A model generated the notes under the pieces. It saw only the letters and a program-made list of their open reading frames with translations, ran no database searches and was not told the origin of the DNA. A stretch of DNA of 64,000 bases from Citrobacter amalonaticus (GTDB lineage: Bacteria; Pseudomonadota; Gammaproteobacteria; Enterobacterales; Enterobacteriaceae): contig JARDVN010000001.1 of NCBI GenBank assembly GCA_028994555.1, positions 1 through 64,000 on the forward strand, in the 5' to 3' direction. Position numbers and translations under genes: made by a program. Shown here in pieces: positions 23,098-35,100 of the stretch; position 1 is the stretch's first letter, and each line of letters opens with the position of its first letter.

Positions 23098-24303
23098 ATG
23101 AACGCTTTCAATCCCGCGCCGTTCCGCGCGCAATTTCCCGCATTAGCCGACGCGGGCGTCTATCTCGATAGCGCCGCGACGGCCCTTAAGCCACAGGCCG
23201 TTATTGAAGCCACCCAGCAGTTTTATACCCTGAGCGCAGGAAACGTTCATCGCAGCCAGTTTGTGCAAGCCCAGCGCCTGACGGCACGCTATGAAGCCGC
23301 CAGAGAGAAAGTGGCTCACATGCTGAATGCGTCGGATGACAAAACGATCGTCTGGACCCGAGGCACCACAGAGGCCATCAACATGGTGGCGCAGAGCTAT
23401 GCCCGCCCTCGTCTGCAACCGGGCGATGAGATCATCGTCAGTGTCGCGGAACACCATGCGAATCTGGTGCCGTGGCTGATGGTTGCTGAGCAGACCGGAG
23501 CGAAAGTGGTCAAGCTGCCGCTCAATGCACAGCGCCTGCCTGATGTCGAACGTCTGCCGGCGGTCATCACCCCGCGCAGCCGAATTCTCGCCCTGGGGCA
23601 GATGTCGAACGTGACCGGCGGCTGCCCGGACTTAGCCCGCGCCATAACGCTCGCCCATGCGGCAGGTATGGTAGTGATGGTGGACGGCGCGCAAGGCGCA
23701 GTGCATTTCCCCGCAGATGTGACCGCCCTCGATATCGATTTTTACGCTTTCTCTGGCCATAAGCTGTACGGCCCAACCGGCATCGGCGTGCTTTACGGCA
23801 AACCGGAGTTACTGGAGGCCATGTCCCCCTGGCTCGGTGGCGGTAAGATGATCAACGAAGTCAGTTTCGAAGGCTTTACTACCCAGGCAGTCCCGTGGAA
23901 ACTGGAAGCGGGTACACCCAACGTCGCAGGAGTGATTGGCCTGAGTGCGGCGCTTGAATGGCTGGCCGATATTGACATCGCGCAGGCGGAAAGCTGGAGC
24001 CGCGGGCTGGCTACGCTCGCGGAAGAGGCGCTGGCTAAGCGTCCTGGGTTCCGTTCGTTTCGCTGCCAGGATTCCAGTCTGCTGGCCTTTGATTTTGCAG
24101 GCGTTCACCATAGCGATATGGTCACCCTGCTGGCGGAATATGGCATCGCGCTACGTGCCGGTCAGCACTGCGCGCAGCCGTTGCTGGCTGAACTGGGCGT
24201 CTCGGGTACGCTACGCGCCTCATTTGCGCCGTATAATACAAAGAGTGATGTGGATGCGCTGGTCAACGCCGTTGATCGTGCGCTGGAAATACTGGTGGAT
24301 TAA
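23098..24303 (+). CDS. csdA: Cysteine desulfurase CsdA
   Basis: CsdA is a PLP enzyme that takes sulfur from cysteine as a persulfide and passes it to CsdE. The 401-residue protein has the PLP lysine in [18 protein letters not shown] and the acceptor cysteine in [11 protein letters not shown]. The ATG at 23098 gives [16 protein letters not shown] as in E. coli; an upstream in-frame ATG is ignored. csdE overlaps by one base, and tcdA, a functional partner, lies next to it in opposite orientation. Confidence 0.96.
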   Translation: MNAFNPAPFRAQFPALADAGVYLDSAATALKPQAVIEATQQFYTLSAGNVHRSQFVQAQRLTARYEAAREKVAHMLNASDDKTIVWTRGTTEAINMVAQSYARPRLQPGDEIIVSVAEHHANLVPWLMVAEQTGAKVVKLPLNAQRLPDVERLPAVITPRSRILALGQMSNVTGGCPDLARAITLAHAAGMVVMVDGAQGAVHFPADVTALDIDFYAFSGHKLYGPTGIGVLYGKPELLEAMSPWLGGGKMINEVSFEGFTTQAVPWKLEAGTPNVAGVIGLSAALEWLADIDIAQAESWSRGLATLAEEALAKRPGFRSFRCQDSSLLAFDFAGVHHSDMVTLLAEYGIALRAGQHCAQPLLAELGVSGTLRASFAPYNTKSDVDALVNAVDRALEILVD

Positions 24304-24749
24304 TGACTAACCCAATATTTGCCGGACACCCGTTCGGCACGACCGTAACTGAAGACACCCTGCGCACTATTTTTCTCCCGTTGAACCAGTGGGAAGACAA
24401 ATATCGTCAGTTGATCCTGCTCGGAAAACAACTTCCGCCACTGCCCGACGATCTCAAAGCGCAGGCCAAAGAAATCGCCGGTTGCGAAAACCGCGTCTGG
24501 CTGGGATATACGCGCTCCAAAGCGGGAACATTGCATTTTTTCGGCGACAGCGAAGGTCGCATTGTGCGCGGTTTGCTGGCCGTCTTGCTGACTGCCGCAG
24601 AAGGCAAAACGGCGGCGGAACTGCTGGCCCACTCGCCGCTGGAATTATTTGATGAACTGGGTTTGCGCACGCAGCTCAGTGCATCACGCAGTCAGGGGCT
24701 GACGGCGCTGAATGACGCCATCATTGAGGCCGCTCACGCTGCCGGATGA
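24303..24749 (+). CDS. csdE: Cysteine desulfurase sulfur acceptor CsdE
   Basis: CsdE is the SufE-like partner that accepts sulfur from CsdA. The 148-residue protein has the acceptor cysteine at 61 in [13 protein letters not shown]. Its ATG overlaps the last base of the csdA stop. In E. coli the CSD pair delivers sulfur towards TcdA-linked tRNA modification and other uses. Its stop lies within a REP element. Confidence 0.96.
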   Translation: MTNPIFAGHPFGTTVTEDTLRTIFLPLNQWEDKYRQLILLGKQLPPLPDDLKAQAKEIAGCENRVWLGYTRSKAGTLHFFGDSEGRIVRGLLAVLLTAAEGKTAAELLAHSPLELFDELGLRTQLSASRSQGLTALNDAIIEAAHAAG

Positions 24750-24773
24750 CGACGCGGGCGCGTCTTATCCGGC
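24741..24773. repeat. REP element between csdE and tcdA
   Basis: GCCGGATGACGACGCGGGCG and the facing CGTCTTATCCGGC form the usual REP palindrome. It sits between the convergent genes csdE and tcdA and overlaps the end of csdE. Confidence 0.8.
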
Positions 24774-24803
24774 CTACGATGCATTGCATCGCGCAAGATA
24801 ATC

Positions 24804-25610
24804 TCAGCCCTGACGCGCCGCTTTTGCCATCATCTTTTTCAACGCATGAGAAACCGCTACAAAACCGAACGTGGCGGTGACCATCGTGGCCGCACCGAAC
24901 CCCGACGCGCAGTCCATCCGTTTTGGCCCTTCTGCCGTCGCCTTCATGGCGCACACACTGCCATCAGACTGCGGATACACCAATGCTTCCGTGGAAAACA
25001 CGCAGTCGACGCCCAGCTTGCCTTTGCTGTTTTTTACGACGCCAAAATCGCTTTTCAGCCGTTCACGCAGTTTCGCCGCCAGCGGATCCTGAATCGTTTT
25101 CGCCAGGTCAACGACCTGAATCTGGGTTGGATCGATCTGCCCGCCCGCGCCGCCGGTGGTCACTAGCGGGATCTTATTGCGTCGACAGTACGAAATCAGC
25201 GCCGCTTTGGGCCGCACGCTGTCAATGGCGTCAATCACATAGCTAAAGCCCGCGCTCATATAATCTGCGACGTTATCCGGTGTCACAAAATCATCAACCA
25301 CGTTCACCCGGCACTCAGGGTTGATCTGGCGAATACGCCCGGCCATCACCTCCGCCTTCGCCAGCCCGACAGTGTCGCGCAGGGCATGAATCTGGCGGTT
25401 GGTGTTGGTCACGCAAACATCATCCATATCAATAAGCGTAATCGCGCCAACTCCGGTGCGCGCCAGGGCTTCTGCCGCCCAGGAACCGACACCGCCGATC
25501 CCAACCACGCAGATATGCGCATCGGCAAAAAGCTGTAACGCTTTCTCACCATACAGACGCGCGGTACCGCCAAAACGCTGACGCCAGGCATCACTGATAA
25601 CCACAGACAT
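24804..25610 (-). CDS. tcdA: tRNA threonylcarbamoyladenosine dehydratase TcdA
   Basis: TcdA (CsdL) is an E1-like ATP-dependent enzyme that cyclises t6A37 of ANN-decoding tRNAs to ct6A. The 268-residue protein has the nucleotide-binding GIGGVGSWAAEALARTG, metal and substrate residues in DMDDVCVTNTNRQ and a C-terminal hydrophobic tail with GFGAATMVTATFGFVAVSHAL. Intact. Its link with csdA/csdE is conserved. Confidence 0.95.
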   Translation of the reverse strand: MSVVISDAWRQRFGGTARLYGEKALQLFADAHICVVGIGGVGSWAAEALARTGVGAITLIDMDDVCVTNTNRQIHALRDTVGLAKAEVMAGRIRQINPECRVNVVDDFVTPDNVADYMSAGFSYVIDAIDSVRPKAALISYCRRNKIPLVTTGGAGGQIDPTQIQVVDLAKTIQDPLAAKLRERLKSDFGVVKNSKGKLGVDCVFSTEALVYPQSDGSVCAMKATAEGPKRMDCASGFGAATMVTATFGFVAVSHALKKMMAKAARQG

Positions 25611-25656
25611 AACACCTCAAATTCATTAATATCGAACGGTATGACGGCCTGATGGC

Positions 25657-25690
25657 CTGATGGCGGCCGATAAGCAACGCGCCATCCGGC
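25657..25690. repeat. REP element between tcdA and mltA
   Basis: CTGATGGCGGCCGATAAGC followed by ACGCGCCATCCGGC forms an imperfect palindrome of REP type in the gap between mltA and tcdA. Confidence 0.7.
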
Positions 25691-25692
25691 AA

Positions 25693-26790
25693 CTAGCCGC
25701 TGAACACGTTACCTGCGCCCGGCGCACTCTTCAGCACCCATACGCGACCATAATGATTATACCAGCCTGCGCGGTGTCCGGCGTCCGGTCCGATCCCCTG
25801 ATAGATGTCAAAGTGCTGACCTTTAATCGCCCCACCGACATCCAGCGCCACCATCAGACGCAGCTCATACTGACCGTTAAATTTCCCGTTATTGTCCAGC
25901 AGCGGCACTTCTGCCAGCAGAGTAGTGCCCGCCGGGATAATACTGCGATCGGACGCGACAGAGGCGCGACCAATCAGCGGTACCGCACTGGCGCCTTTCA
26001 CCGGGGCAAAAGATTGCGGTTTAAAGAAGACAAACGACGGGTTTTGTTCAAGCAGTTCGCGGACTTCTGCTTCGCTGTGCGTTTCACCCCAATGGCGAAT
26101 CGCCTGCATCGACATATCTTCTTTCTTCACTTCGCCGCGATCGATAAGCACTTTGCCGATACTGCGATAGGCATGGCCGTTTTTCCCGGCATAGCTAAAG
26201 AAGTTCAACGGGGAGCCGTCGCCAAAGTCGATATAACCGCTGCCCTGCACGTCCATGATGAAGTTATCCATCAGGGAGTTGCTGTACGCCAGAATGTAGT
26301 TCTCGCTCAGTGCGCCCGCGTAAATCTCCGCGCGAGACGGCAAGCGTCCCCGTTTCGGCGGCATGCGATAGATAGGGTACTGGAATTCGCCCTGACGCGT
26401 ATGGCGCGCCTGGATAACCGGCGTGTAGTAACCGGTAAACTGCACGTTACCGTAGTTATCTGCACCTTCCATCTGCCAGGCGTCGAGTCCAAACTGGCGC
26501 ATGGTGCGCGTATCGCCGCCAGAGCGCAGCCACTCCTGCACAGCGTTATAAACGTTGCTCTGGTTACCGTACAAGCGCGGAGAAGCGCTGCGGATCTGAT
26601 TGACCTGCTCGGCAAAATCGCCAGCGTTGATCGGTGCGCCGATCGCATCCGGCTGGTTCACCAGTGAGAAAGGCTGGGTAAACTTCCCGTCTTTATACTG
26701 CTGTCCACGATCGGTTGGTTTAGAGGAACAGGCAGCCAGCATTGCAACTACCGCGCCCATGAGAAGGTAACTGACCCAACGTCCTTTCAT
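25693..26790 (-). CDS. mltA: Membrane-bound lytic murein transglycosylase MltA
   Basis: MltA cleaves peptidoglycan glycan strands to 1,6-anhydro products from the outer membrane. The 365-residue protein starts MKGRWVSYLLMGAVVAMLAAC, a lipoprotein signal with the lipidated cysteine at 21. The MltA domain includes FTGYYTPVIQARHTR, and the 3D domain ends with conserved aspartates in ALDVGGAIKGQHFDIYQGIG. Intact. Confidence 0.96.
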   Translation of the reverse strand: MKGRWVSYLLMGAVVAMLAACSSKPTDRGQQYKDGKFTQPFSLVNQPDAIGAPINAGDFAEQVNQIRSASPRLYGNQSNVYNAVQEWLRSGGDTRTMRQFGLDAWQMEGADNYGNVQFTGYYTPVIQARHTRQGEFQYPIYRMPPKRGRLPSRAEIYAGALSENYILAYSNSLMDNFIMDVQGSGYIDFGDGSPLNFFSYAGKNGHAYRSIGKVLIDRGEVKKEDMSMQAIRHWGETHSEAEVRELLEQNPSFVFFKPQSFAPVKGASAVPLIGRASVASDRSIIPAGTTLLAEVPLLDNNGKFNGQYELRLMVALDVGGAIKGQHFDIYQGIGPDAGHRAGWYNHYGRVWVLKSAPGAGNVFSG

Positions 26791-26956
26791 TGTTCTCTTC
26801 TTTTAGCTGTAAATCATGCGCAATGAAGATAACAAACCCGGCCCGCTAATGAAACGAGCACCGCTGCCCTGACGCAAATTTTGCACATTATTTAAACGGA
26901 AATGCCTTGTTTTTGTTCATTTTCATCCCGAAACCGTGATCCAGGTGAAAAAAGGG

Positions 26957-26984
26957 TTGCATGAAAATGTTAGCAGAGTATAGT
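26957..26984 (+). promoter_or_regulatory. Promoter of the initiator tRNA operon
   Basis: TTGCAT (26957-26962) and TATAGT (26979-26984) are separated by 16 bp, and a GC-rich segment before the first tRNA (GCGCATCC) looks like the discriminator of a stringently controlled stable-RNA promoter. Confidence 0.75.
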
Positions 26985-26997
26985 GCGCATCCACGGA

Positions 26998-27075
<78 letters not shown>

Positions 27076-27137
27076 ATTAAAATTTGATGCAGTAAAGCTT
27101 TCGCAAAGCAGTTTAAAATGCGCAGCAGAAAGACGGA

Positions 27138-27214
<77 letters not shown>

Positions 27215-27277
27215 ATCAAATTTTGACGCAGTGTATAATTCTGCAAAGCAGTTTGAAACGCGAAGCAGAAAGACGGA

Positions 27278-27355
<78 letters not shown>

Positions 27356-27360
27356 ATACT

Positions 27361-27384
27361 AAACACCTTAACGGGTGTTTTTTT
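27361..27384 (+). terminator. Terminator of the initiator tRNA operon
   Basis: AAACACC and GGTGTTT pair around a short loop and are followed by T residues, six bases after the third tRNA. Confidence 0.9.
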
Positions 27385-27399
27385 GTTTCCGCGGTCCGT

Positions 27400-27428
27400 A
27401 AAAAAAAGCGCTTTTCAGCGCTTTTTTT
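27400..27428. terminator. Bidirectional terminator at the amiC 3' end
   Basis: AAAAAAGCGC and GCGCTTTTTT form a symmetric hairpin with A and T runs on both sides, so it can stop transcription from amiC and from the tRNA operon. Confidence 0.88.
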
Positions 27429-27429
27429 A

Positions 27430-28683
27430 TTATCCTCTTCTCGCCAGCGTCGCCCCGTCGGCGAAGTACGCTTTGATCCCTGCCAGTATCGACTCCGCCA
27501 CTTCCTGCTGGAAGGTGGCCGTTTTCAGCTTCCGTTCTTCTTCGATGTTACTGATAAACGCCGTTTCGACGAGAATCGACGGAATATCCGGTGCTTTCAG
27601 CACTGCAAACCCCGCCTGTTCCACCTGATTTTTATGCAGATTATTAATTTTGCCGAGCTTGTTGAGCACCGCTTTACCAAACTTCAGGCTATCGGCAATG
27701 GTCAGCGACTGCACCATATCGAACATGGTGTGATCGACGTAGCGGTCGCCGCTTTTACTCACGCCGCCGATCAAATCCGAGGCGTTCTGGGTTTGCGCCA
27801 GATATTTCGCCGCCGTACTGGTCGCCCCTTTGGTCGACAGCGCAAAAACGGATGAACCGCTGGGCTGGCGACTGGTGAACGCATCCGCATGAATGGAGAC
27901 AAACAGGTCAGCCCGCTGCTTCTGGGCTTTCGCCACGCGCACCTTCAGCGGAATGAAAATATCTTCATTTCGCGTCATGTAGACCTTCATGTTGCCTTCT
28001 TTCTCGATTAAGGCGCGCAGTCGTCTGGCGATCTGCAACACCACATCTTTCTCACGCGTATGGTATTTCCCCACCGCGCCGGAGTCTTCACCACCGTGTC
28101 CCGGATCGAGCATGATAACAATCGGCCGATCGCGCCCGGCTTTGCCTGGCTGCGGGCCGCTCTGCGCAGGCGGAACCTGCTTATCGAGATCGCCCCGGTT
28201 GTAATCTTCCAGCAAGGCCAGCAGCGGATCCTGCATATCCTGCGCATTAGCAGGATAAAGATCCATCACCAGACGCTCTTTAAAGCCCGCCACCGGTGCC
28301 AGCGCAAACAGCTGCGGCTTCACGTTTTGCTTCAGTTCAAACACCATGCGTACAGTCTGCGGATCGAACTGCCCCACGCGTGCCGATTTGATAAAAGGAT
28401 CGTCGGGACGAATCTGCGCTGCCATGCCTTTCAACACAGAATTCAGGTTCACACCTTCAATATCCACCACCACGCGTTCAGGATTGCTCAGCGCAAACTG
28501 TTTGTACTTCAGCTGTTGATTCGATTCCACCGTCACACGGGTGTAACTGGATGCAGGCCAAACACGAACCGCAACGACCTGACTGGCCGCTGCCAGTCCG
28601 ACCTGACTGACGCTCAATAGCCACATGGCGCCTGCCCCTTGCAGTAAACGACGGCGGCTAATAGGTGGATTGGATCCCGACAT
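27430..28683 (-). CDS. amiC: N-acetylmuramoyl-L-alanine amidase AmiC
   Basis: AmiC is a periplasmic zinc amidase that splits septal murein during cell separation, activated by NlpD. The 417-residue protein starts [20 protein letters not shown], a twin-arginine export signal. An AMIN domain follows, then the Amidase_3 domain with [21 protein letters not shown] and the C-terminal [10 protein letters not shown] zinc/catalytic motifs. Five upstream codons are open but the RR signal fits the chosen start. Divergent from argA. Confidence 0.95.
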   Translation of the reverse strand: MSGSNPPISRRRLLQGAGAMWLLSVSQVGLAAASQVVAVRVWPASSYTRVTVESNQQLKYKQFALSNPERVVVDIEGVNLNSVLKGMAAQIRPDDPFIKSARVGQFDPQTVRMVFELKQNVKPQLFALAPVAGFKERLVMDLYPANAQDMQDPLLALLEDYNRGDLDKQVPPAQSGPQPGKAGRDRPIVIMLDPGHGGEDSGAVGKYHTREKDVVLQIARRLRALIEKEGNMKVYMTRNEDIFIPLKVRVAKAQKQRADLFVSIHADAFTSRQPSGSSVFALSTKGATSTAAKYLAQTQNASDLIGGVSKSGDRYVDHTMFDMVQSLTIADSLKFGKAVLNKLGKINNLHKNQVEQAGFAVLKAPDIPSILVETAFISNIEEERKLKTATFQQEVAESILAGIKAYFADGATLARRG

Positions 28684-28867
28684 GCTTCTCCCGAGCAAAA
28701 TAAAACGTAATGGTGATGTGATAGTAAACGTCTAAATTGACCGGGAACTTTAGCGAAAGACGCATAATCTGTCATCTATAAAAGGGTAAACATTGTTATT
28801 GTATTCACGGTATTACTGAGTAAAAACTTCGTCTGGATTAAAATTTGCACTTGCACGCGGCGATAAA

Positions 28868-28906
28868 ACAGAATAAAAATACATTAATTACGAATAATCA
28901 TGCAAT
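28868..28906. promoter_or_regulatory. Tandem ARG boxes (ArgR operator) of argA
   Basis: Two 18-base ARG boxes, ACAGAATAAAAATACATT (28868-28885) and TACGAATAATCATGCAAT (28889-28906), are separated by 3 bp, the usual spacing for an ArgR hexamer. They lie directly before the argA ribosome site and match the E. coli argA operator as I recall it. Confidence 0.85.
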
Positions 28907-28917
28907 GAGGATATGCC

Positions 28918-30249
28918 GTGGTGAAGGAACGTAGAACCGAACTGGTACAGGGATTTCGCCATTCTGTTCCCTATATCAATACCCATCGGGGAAAAACGTT
29001 TGTCATTATGCTCGGCGGCGAAGCCATTGAGCATGAAAACTTTTCCAGCATTGTCAATGACATTGGGCTTCTTCACAGCCTCGGCATACGGCTTGTGGTG
29101 GTCTATGGCGCGCGTCCGCAAATCGACGCTAACCTCGTCACTCATCATCATGAACCGATGTATCACAAAAATACCCGCGTCACCGACGCCAAAACGCTGG
29201 AGCTGGTAAAGCAGGCCGCGGGGACGTTGCAGTTAGATATTACCGCTCGTCTGTCGATGAGCCTGAACAATACACCGCTGCAGGGTGCACATATCAACGT
29301 GGTCAGCGGTAACTTTATCATTGCGCAGCCGCTGGGCGTTGATGACGGCGTGGATTACTGCCACAGCGGGCGTATCCGTCGTATCGATGAAGAGGCGATC
29401 CATCGTCAACTGGACAGCGGCGCCATTGTGCTGATGGGGCCCGTCGCGGTATCTGTCACAGGCGAAAGCTTTAACCTGACCTCGGAAGAGATCGCCACAC
29501 AGCTGGCGATCAAGCTGAAAGCTGAAAAGATGATCGGCTTTTGCTCTTCGCAGGGTGTGACCAACGACGATGGCGATATCGTCTCCGAATTGTTCCCGAA
29601 CGAAGCGCAGGCGCGTGTAGAAGCACAGGAAGAAAAAGGCGATTACAACTCGGGCACCGTGCGGTTTCTGCGTGGCGCGGTGAAAGCCTGTCGCAGCGGC
29701 GTTCGTCGCTGCCACCTGATCAGCTATCAGGAAGATGGCGCGCTGTTACAGGAGTTATTCTCCCGTGACGGCATCGGAACGCAAATTGTGATGGAGAGCG
29801 CCGAGCAGATTCGCCGCGCTACCATTAACGATATCGGCGGGATCCTGGAGCTGATCCGCCCGCTGGAACAGCAGGGTATTCTGGTGCGTCGTTCACGTGA
29901 ACAACTGGAGATGGAGATCGATAAATTCACTATTATCCAGCGTGATAACATGACCATCGCCTGCGCGGCACTGTACCCCTTCCCGGAAGAAAAAATCGGC
30001 GAAATGGCCTGTGTGGCGGTGCATCCTGACTATCGCAGCTCTTCGCGCGGAGAAGTGCTACTGGAGCGGATCGCCGCCCAGGCGAAGCAGATTGGTCTCA
30101 GCAAGCTGTTCGTCCTGACGACCCGCAGCATCCACTGGTTCCAGGAACGCGGCTTCACACCGGTGGATATCGACCTGCTGCCGGAAAGCAAAAAAGAGAT
30201 GTACAACTATCAGCGAAAATCAAAAGTGCTGATGGCGGATCTGGGTTAG
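28918..30249 (+). CDS. argA: Amino-acid N-acetyltransferase ArgA
   Basis: ArgA makes N-acetylglutamate, the first arginine precursor, and is feedback-inhibited by arginine. The 443-residue protein starts at GTG 28918 ([19 protein letters not shown]) behind GAGG. An amino-acid-kinase-like domain covers about residues 1-290 ([25 protein letters not shown]) and a GNAT acetyltransferase domain follows ([20 protein letters not shown]). Tandem ARG boxes lie just upstream. Intact. Confidence 0.97.
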   Translation: MVKERRTELVQGFRHSVPYINTHRGKTFVIMLGGEAIEHENFSSIVNDIGLLHSLGIRLVVVYGARPQIDANLVTHHHEPMYHKNTRVTDAKTLELVKQAAGTLQLDITARLSMSLNNTPLQGAHINVVSGNFIIAQPLGVDDGVDYCHSGRIRRIDEEAIHRQLDSGAIVLMGPVAVSVTGESFNLTSEEIATQLAIKLKAEKMIGFCSSQGVTNDDGDIVSELFPNEAQARVEAQEEKGDYNSGTVRFLRGAVKACRSGVRRCHLISYQEDGALLQELFSRDGIGTQIVMESAEQIRRATINDIGGILELIRPLEQQGILVRRSREQLEMEIDKFTIIQRDNMTIACAALYPFPEEKIGEMACVAVHPDYRSSSRGEVLLERIAAQAKQIGLSKLFVLTTRSIHWFQERGFTPVDIDLLPESKKEMYNYQRKSKVLMADLG

Positions 30250-30262
30250 ACACTATCGCATT

Positions 30263-30291
30263 GCCGGATGGCGGCGCAAACGCCATCCGGC
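30263..30291. repeat. REP element between argA and recD
   Basis: GCCGGATGGCG and CGCCATCCGGC form a perfect inverted repeat around a short loop in the 47-bp gap between convergent argA and recD. Confidence 0.85.
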
Positions 30292-30296
30292 ACCTG

Positions 30297-32115
30297 TCAT
30301 TTAAACAGCGTCGACAGCCCACTTCGTCGTTCGGTTCGGGTGGCAATCGCACTGCCAAGTATGCGCTCATCGGCATATAACGACAGGCGGCGTCGTGCGC
30401 GGGTAATGGCGGTGTATACCAGTTCCCTTGTCACCACTGGCGTGCGCTGCGTGGGTAATACCAGCGCCGCATGATCGAACTCCGAACCCTGTGATTTGTG
30501 CACCGTCATTGCCCAGGTGGTTTCATGTTCAGGCAGGCGGCTGGGCTGTACAGATTTAATGCTGCCATCCGGCATCGCAAACCAGACCCTTAATCCTTGC
30601 CCACGATCGAGCGCAATCCCAATATCACCGTTAAACAGGCCCAACGCGCTGTCGTTGCGGGCAATCATCACCGGCCGTCCTTCATACCAGCGCGAATGGG
30701 GCTGACGATGAATTTTACGCTTTTGCTGCATTGCCAGCTCGATACGTTCATTCAGTCCGCTCACGCCAAACGGTCCTTCGCGCAGCGCGCACAGCAACTG
30801 GAACTCATTGAATGCCTGAATGATTAACGCAGGCTCCGCGCGCGCCTGAAGCAACGCCAGATAGTGTCCGTAGCCCGTCAGGGCGTCTTCCAGCATGGAG
30901 GTGTAGTCTTCATTGCTCTCCAGAGTCCGTTTATCGATATCGCTGAAGCCCTGCTGGAAAATGCTGTTGATCGCAGCCTTGTCGCCACGGTTAATTGCTG
31001 CAGCCAGTTGTCCGATACCGGAGTCACTGCCAAAACGGTAGCTTTTTTGCAACAGGCAGAGACAGTCCCGCAGCGTGGCTGCGTCATTGCCGGGACCTGC
31101 CGGAACGGGCATCCCTGTCAGGCGAGCCAGTTGCTGCGCCCGTTCAGAGGTATAGCCCGCATTCACCCACGCACAAATGTCACCCAGCACCGCCCCCGCC
31201 TCGACCGAGGCTAGCTGATCGCGATCGCCGAGGAAAATAACGCGTCCGTGCGACGGCAAGGCATCGATCAGGCGCGACATCATCGGCAGATCAATCATCG
31301 ACGCCTCATCCACCACCAGCACATCCAGATGTAGCGGGTTGCCGGCGTGATGACGTAAACGCTGACTGCCAGGCTGAGCGCCCAGCAGCCGGTGCAGGGT
31401 GCTGGCCTCCTCCGGGATACGTTTCTTTTGTTCATTCGTCAGCGGCAACTGGCGTAACGCCTTGCCTAACGACTCCGTCAGACGCGCGGCGGCTTTGCCC
31501 GTCGGGGCCGCCAGACGAATACGGCAACGCTCGCCTTCCGCCATCTGGATCAACGCCGCCAGCAGTCTTGCCACGGTCGTCGTCTTCCCCGTACCCGGCC
31601 CACCGGAAATCACCGATATACGGCGGGTCAGCGCGACCGCCGCGGCAACTTTTTGCCAGTTAATCTCATCCGTCGTCGGAAACAGCGCTTCCAGCGTTTG
31701 CGTCAGTAGCGCTTCATCCATCTCTACGGGCCGGTTCACCTCGCTAAAAAAGCGGGCCACCGTCCGCTCATTGCACCACATGCGGTTCAGATACAACCGA
31801 TCGCCGTGGAGGATCATCGGCGATGGCCGCTCCCCAAAGCTGACGGCATCCGATGCGAGCAGGCATTCTTCCCAGTTCGCGGGTTCGCCAATGTCACTGA
31901 GGCATGAAATATAGAAAGGGGGGATTATCCGCGTTCAGCGCCAGTTGTGAAAGCGGTAAACAGACGTGCCCTTCTCCGGCATCCCGGCTGAGTAACGCCG
32001 CTGCCAGCGTTACGGCAGGTTCATGTTCGCCGGTCACCGCCAGCGCGAATTGCGCATCCAGAGGGCGCAGTTGCTTCTGCTCGACGGCTTCCAGCAATCG
32101 CTTCTGTAGCGTCAT
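30297..32115 (-). CDS. recD: Exodeoxyribonuclease V subunit RecD (one frameshift)
   Basis: RecD is the fast 5'-3' helicase of RecBCD. The main part carries Walker [31 protein letters not shown], and the C-terminal [17 protein letters not shown] and [13 protein letters not shown] motifs. A G6 run at 31918-31923 has one extra base that cuts off the first 70 residues ([20 protein letters not shown]...). With it removed the frame runs [18 protein letters not shown] into the helicase and the protein is 605 residues. The start overlaps the recB stop (ATGA). Confidence 0.95.
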
Positions 32116-35100
32116 GATGCGTCCTCCAGTTCCACACCGGCAAACATCTCGTCCATCCGGCTAATCAACTCACCCGCCGGGCGGGTGGTATAAATCCCCT
32201 GCTGCGGCTGTTTGCTGTCCACGCCGCGCAGGAACAGATAAATCACGCCGCCAAAGTGGCGTTCATAATCGTAATCCGCAATGCGATGGCGTAAATACCG
32301 GTGCAGCGCGAGGGTGTAGAGCTGATACTGCAAATCGTAGCGATGTGCCTGCATGGCTGCCGCCATCGCCTCTGGGGTATAGGCCGAGCTGTTGTCGCCC
32401 AGCCAGTTCGATTTGTAATCCAGCAGGTAATAGCGACCGTCATGGCGAAATACCAGATCGATAAAACCTTTCAGCATCCCACGCACCTGGGCGAATTCCA
32501 GCGGCGGACAGCCTGCCGATAGCGGGTCAAACTGACGGATCAGCGCATCCAGTTTCTCCGCGATAAGCGGTTGGCTAATCGGCAGATAAAACTCCATCTC
32601 AACCTGTTTTTCACGCGCAGAAAGCTGGCTCAGGCTGATGCCGGTCTCATTGAGTGGTGCATGGAGAATAGCGGTCAGCCACGCGGTGATGACGGGTTCC
32701 CAACAAGCGTCATAGCCACTAAGCTCCAGTTTCTCCTGCACCCAGTCAGCCTCGACCGGTTGGGTAAAATCGAGATCTTCAAACAGGCTGTGTAAGAAAG
32801 TACCAGGCGACGCACCGCGCGGAAACTGGTGTGGGGTCAGTTCCGGCTCCTCAACCACCTCACCGACGCCTGTCGCATCAATATCCAGTCGAGGCATGAG
32901 ATCCTGCGCAATGCCGTGACCACGCTGTTGCAGACCGGAATAACTGGTCACCCGCCAGTTGTCGCCCGGCGTTCGTTGTACCCGTCGGGCACTCAGCGAC
33001 GCCTCGCTCACGCTGGCGGTGGGCAACGGCTCGCTACGGGTCGCTTCCGGGATACGACAGACGATGTTCTCATCGCAAACCGCCTCTATCGCCGTACGTA
33101 GTCCGGCGGCATCCATTGGCTCCCCCCTTTTGCAGCAGACGCCCCAGCGCGCTCTGATGCACATCGGTCGCGCCTTTTTTTATCGCCACGTCGACGCACC
33201 AGAGGGGCGACGCCGAGACTGCAATGCCAGACCGAACGGGTCAGCGCGACGTACAGTAAGCGCAGATCTTCCGCCAGCCGTTCGGCTTCCGCCAGCGCCA
33301 CACTTTCGTCCGCCTCGCTCAGATCCAGGACCGCATCAAACGAGTTACGGTCGTGATAAAACGCCTGATCCTGAACGCGAAAATTCGTGATAAACGGCAG
33401 CCAGACCAGCGGATATTCCAGCCCTTTCGATTTATGAATGGTGACGATCTGCACCAGATGCTTGTCGCTTTCCAGACGCATTTGCTGGCTGGAGGCATTG
33501 CTGTCGGGCTCAAGAATATGCTGTGACAACCAGCGCACCAGCGCGTGCTCGCTTTCCAGTTGCGAAGCCGCCTCCTGCAATAGCTCGCTGATATGCAAAA
33601 TATCGGTCAGGCGACGTTCGCCCCCCGCCGTCGCCAGCAGGTTTTCCGCAATCTTTCGCGCCGACATCAGCGCACGCAGCATCGGCATCACGCCCCGTTT
33701 CTGCCAAATCTGGCGGTAGCCGACAAATTCTTCGACAACCCGATCCCATGCATTTTCATTGTCGTTGAGCATTTCAATGTCGCGCGCGTTGAGGCCCATC
33801 ATGGAGGTCGCCAGAGCGCTGCGCAGGGTGTTTTCTTTTTCTGGATTCATTACTGCCTGCAAAACCCAGAGCATTTCCTGCGCTTCCAGCGTTTCAAACA
33901 CGCTGTCGCGATTGGAAAGATAGACGGACGGAATCGCCAGCAGCGTCAGCGCGTCGCGCACCAGCGCGGCTTCCTGGCGGCTACGCACCAGCACGCTGAT
34001 ATCCGCCGCGCTCACCGGACGCGCCTCGCGACCACTGATAAGCATCGCCTCACCGTTCAATCCGGCATTCAGCCAGTCACGGATCTGCGCGGCGCACACT
34101 TGCGCCATATAGCTTTGATAATCCCCGACGCCGCAGCTTTCCCCTTCCATCAGCCACATCGTCATTGCGGGCTGAGTTTCACCATGAAATTCAAAACGTA
34201 GCGACTGATTTTTATCGGCGTATTTCACCGGCTGGAAGGGGATATCGCGGAACATGAAGGCCTCGTCCATCAGGCCGAACAGCCTGTTGACGCTGTTTAC
34301 CATGCCCGGTGCGGAACGCCAGTTGGTGTCGAGGGTATAGTGCGCGCTGACCTCACTGCGAGCCTTCATATAGGTAAAGATGTCTGCGCCACGAAACGCG
34401 TAGATCGCCTGTTTCGGATCGCCAATCAGTAACAGCGCGGTGTCTGGCTGATGCTGCCAGATGCGTCGAAAAATGCGGTACTGCTGCGGATCGGTATCCT
34501 GAAACTCATCGATCATTGCCACCGGGAAGCGGGTACGGATCGCCGCCGCCAGCGCGTCGCCACTTTCACTGCGCAGCGCGGCATCCAGCCGACTGAGCAT
34601 GTCGTCAAATCCCAGCTCACCCCGACGACGTTTTTCTTTCGCCACCGTCTCACGGATTTCCGTCAGCGCACGCGTGATCACCAGATCTCTGAGAGTCAGC
34701 GGTTCCGCCAGCAATTCATCAATTGCAACAAACAGCGGATGCTGTGGCACTACGCCGCCTTCTTTTGTGCGCGCCTCAAGAAAACGCTGAGAAAATTTCT
34801 CCAGCGCCTCTGGCAACTGGTAGCTTAGCGTCTCTTCCTGCGCCCAGGCGCTGATCTTCTCGATCCATTTGCCCTGATTGCCACGGTTGAATTTACGCCG
34901 GTCAATGCCTGAAGCTTCCATCACCCCTTCCAACTCACCCACCGCGTCACACCACTGTTGCTTAAGCGCGTTGATTCGCTGCACGATCTGTTGATGACGG
35001 GAGGCCAGCGTTTCGTCGTCCGGCGGCGGCGCTTTAATGACCGGCGCCTCCCCTTGCAGGTAACGGTTAATATCCGCCAGCAGCGCCTGCGGTCCTTTCC

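Noticed and set aside
25660..26667. A 335-codon plus-strand frame opposite mltA
   Set aside because: It is the antisense of the intact mltA lipoprotein gene, has no family resemblance and is rich in the residues typical of antisense frames.
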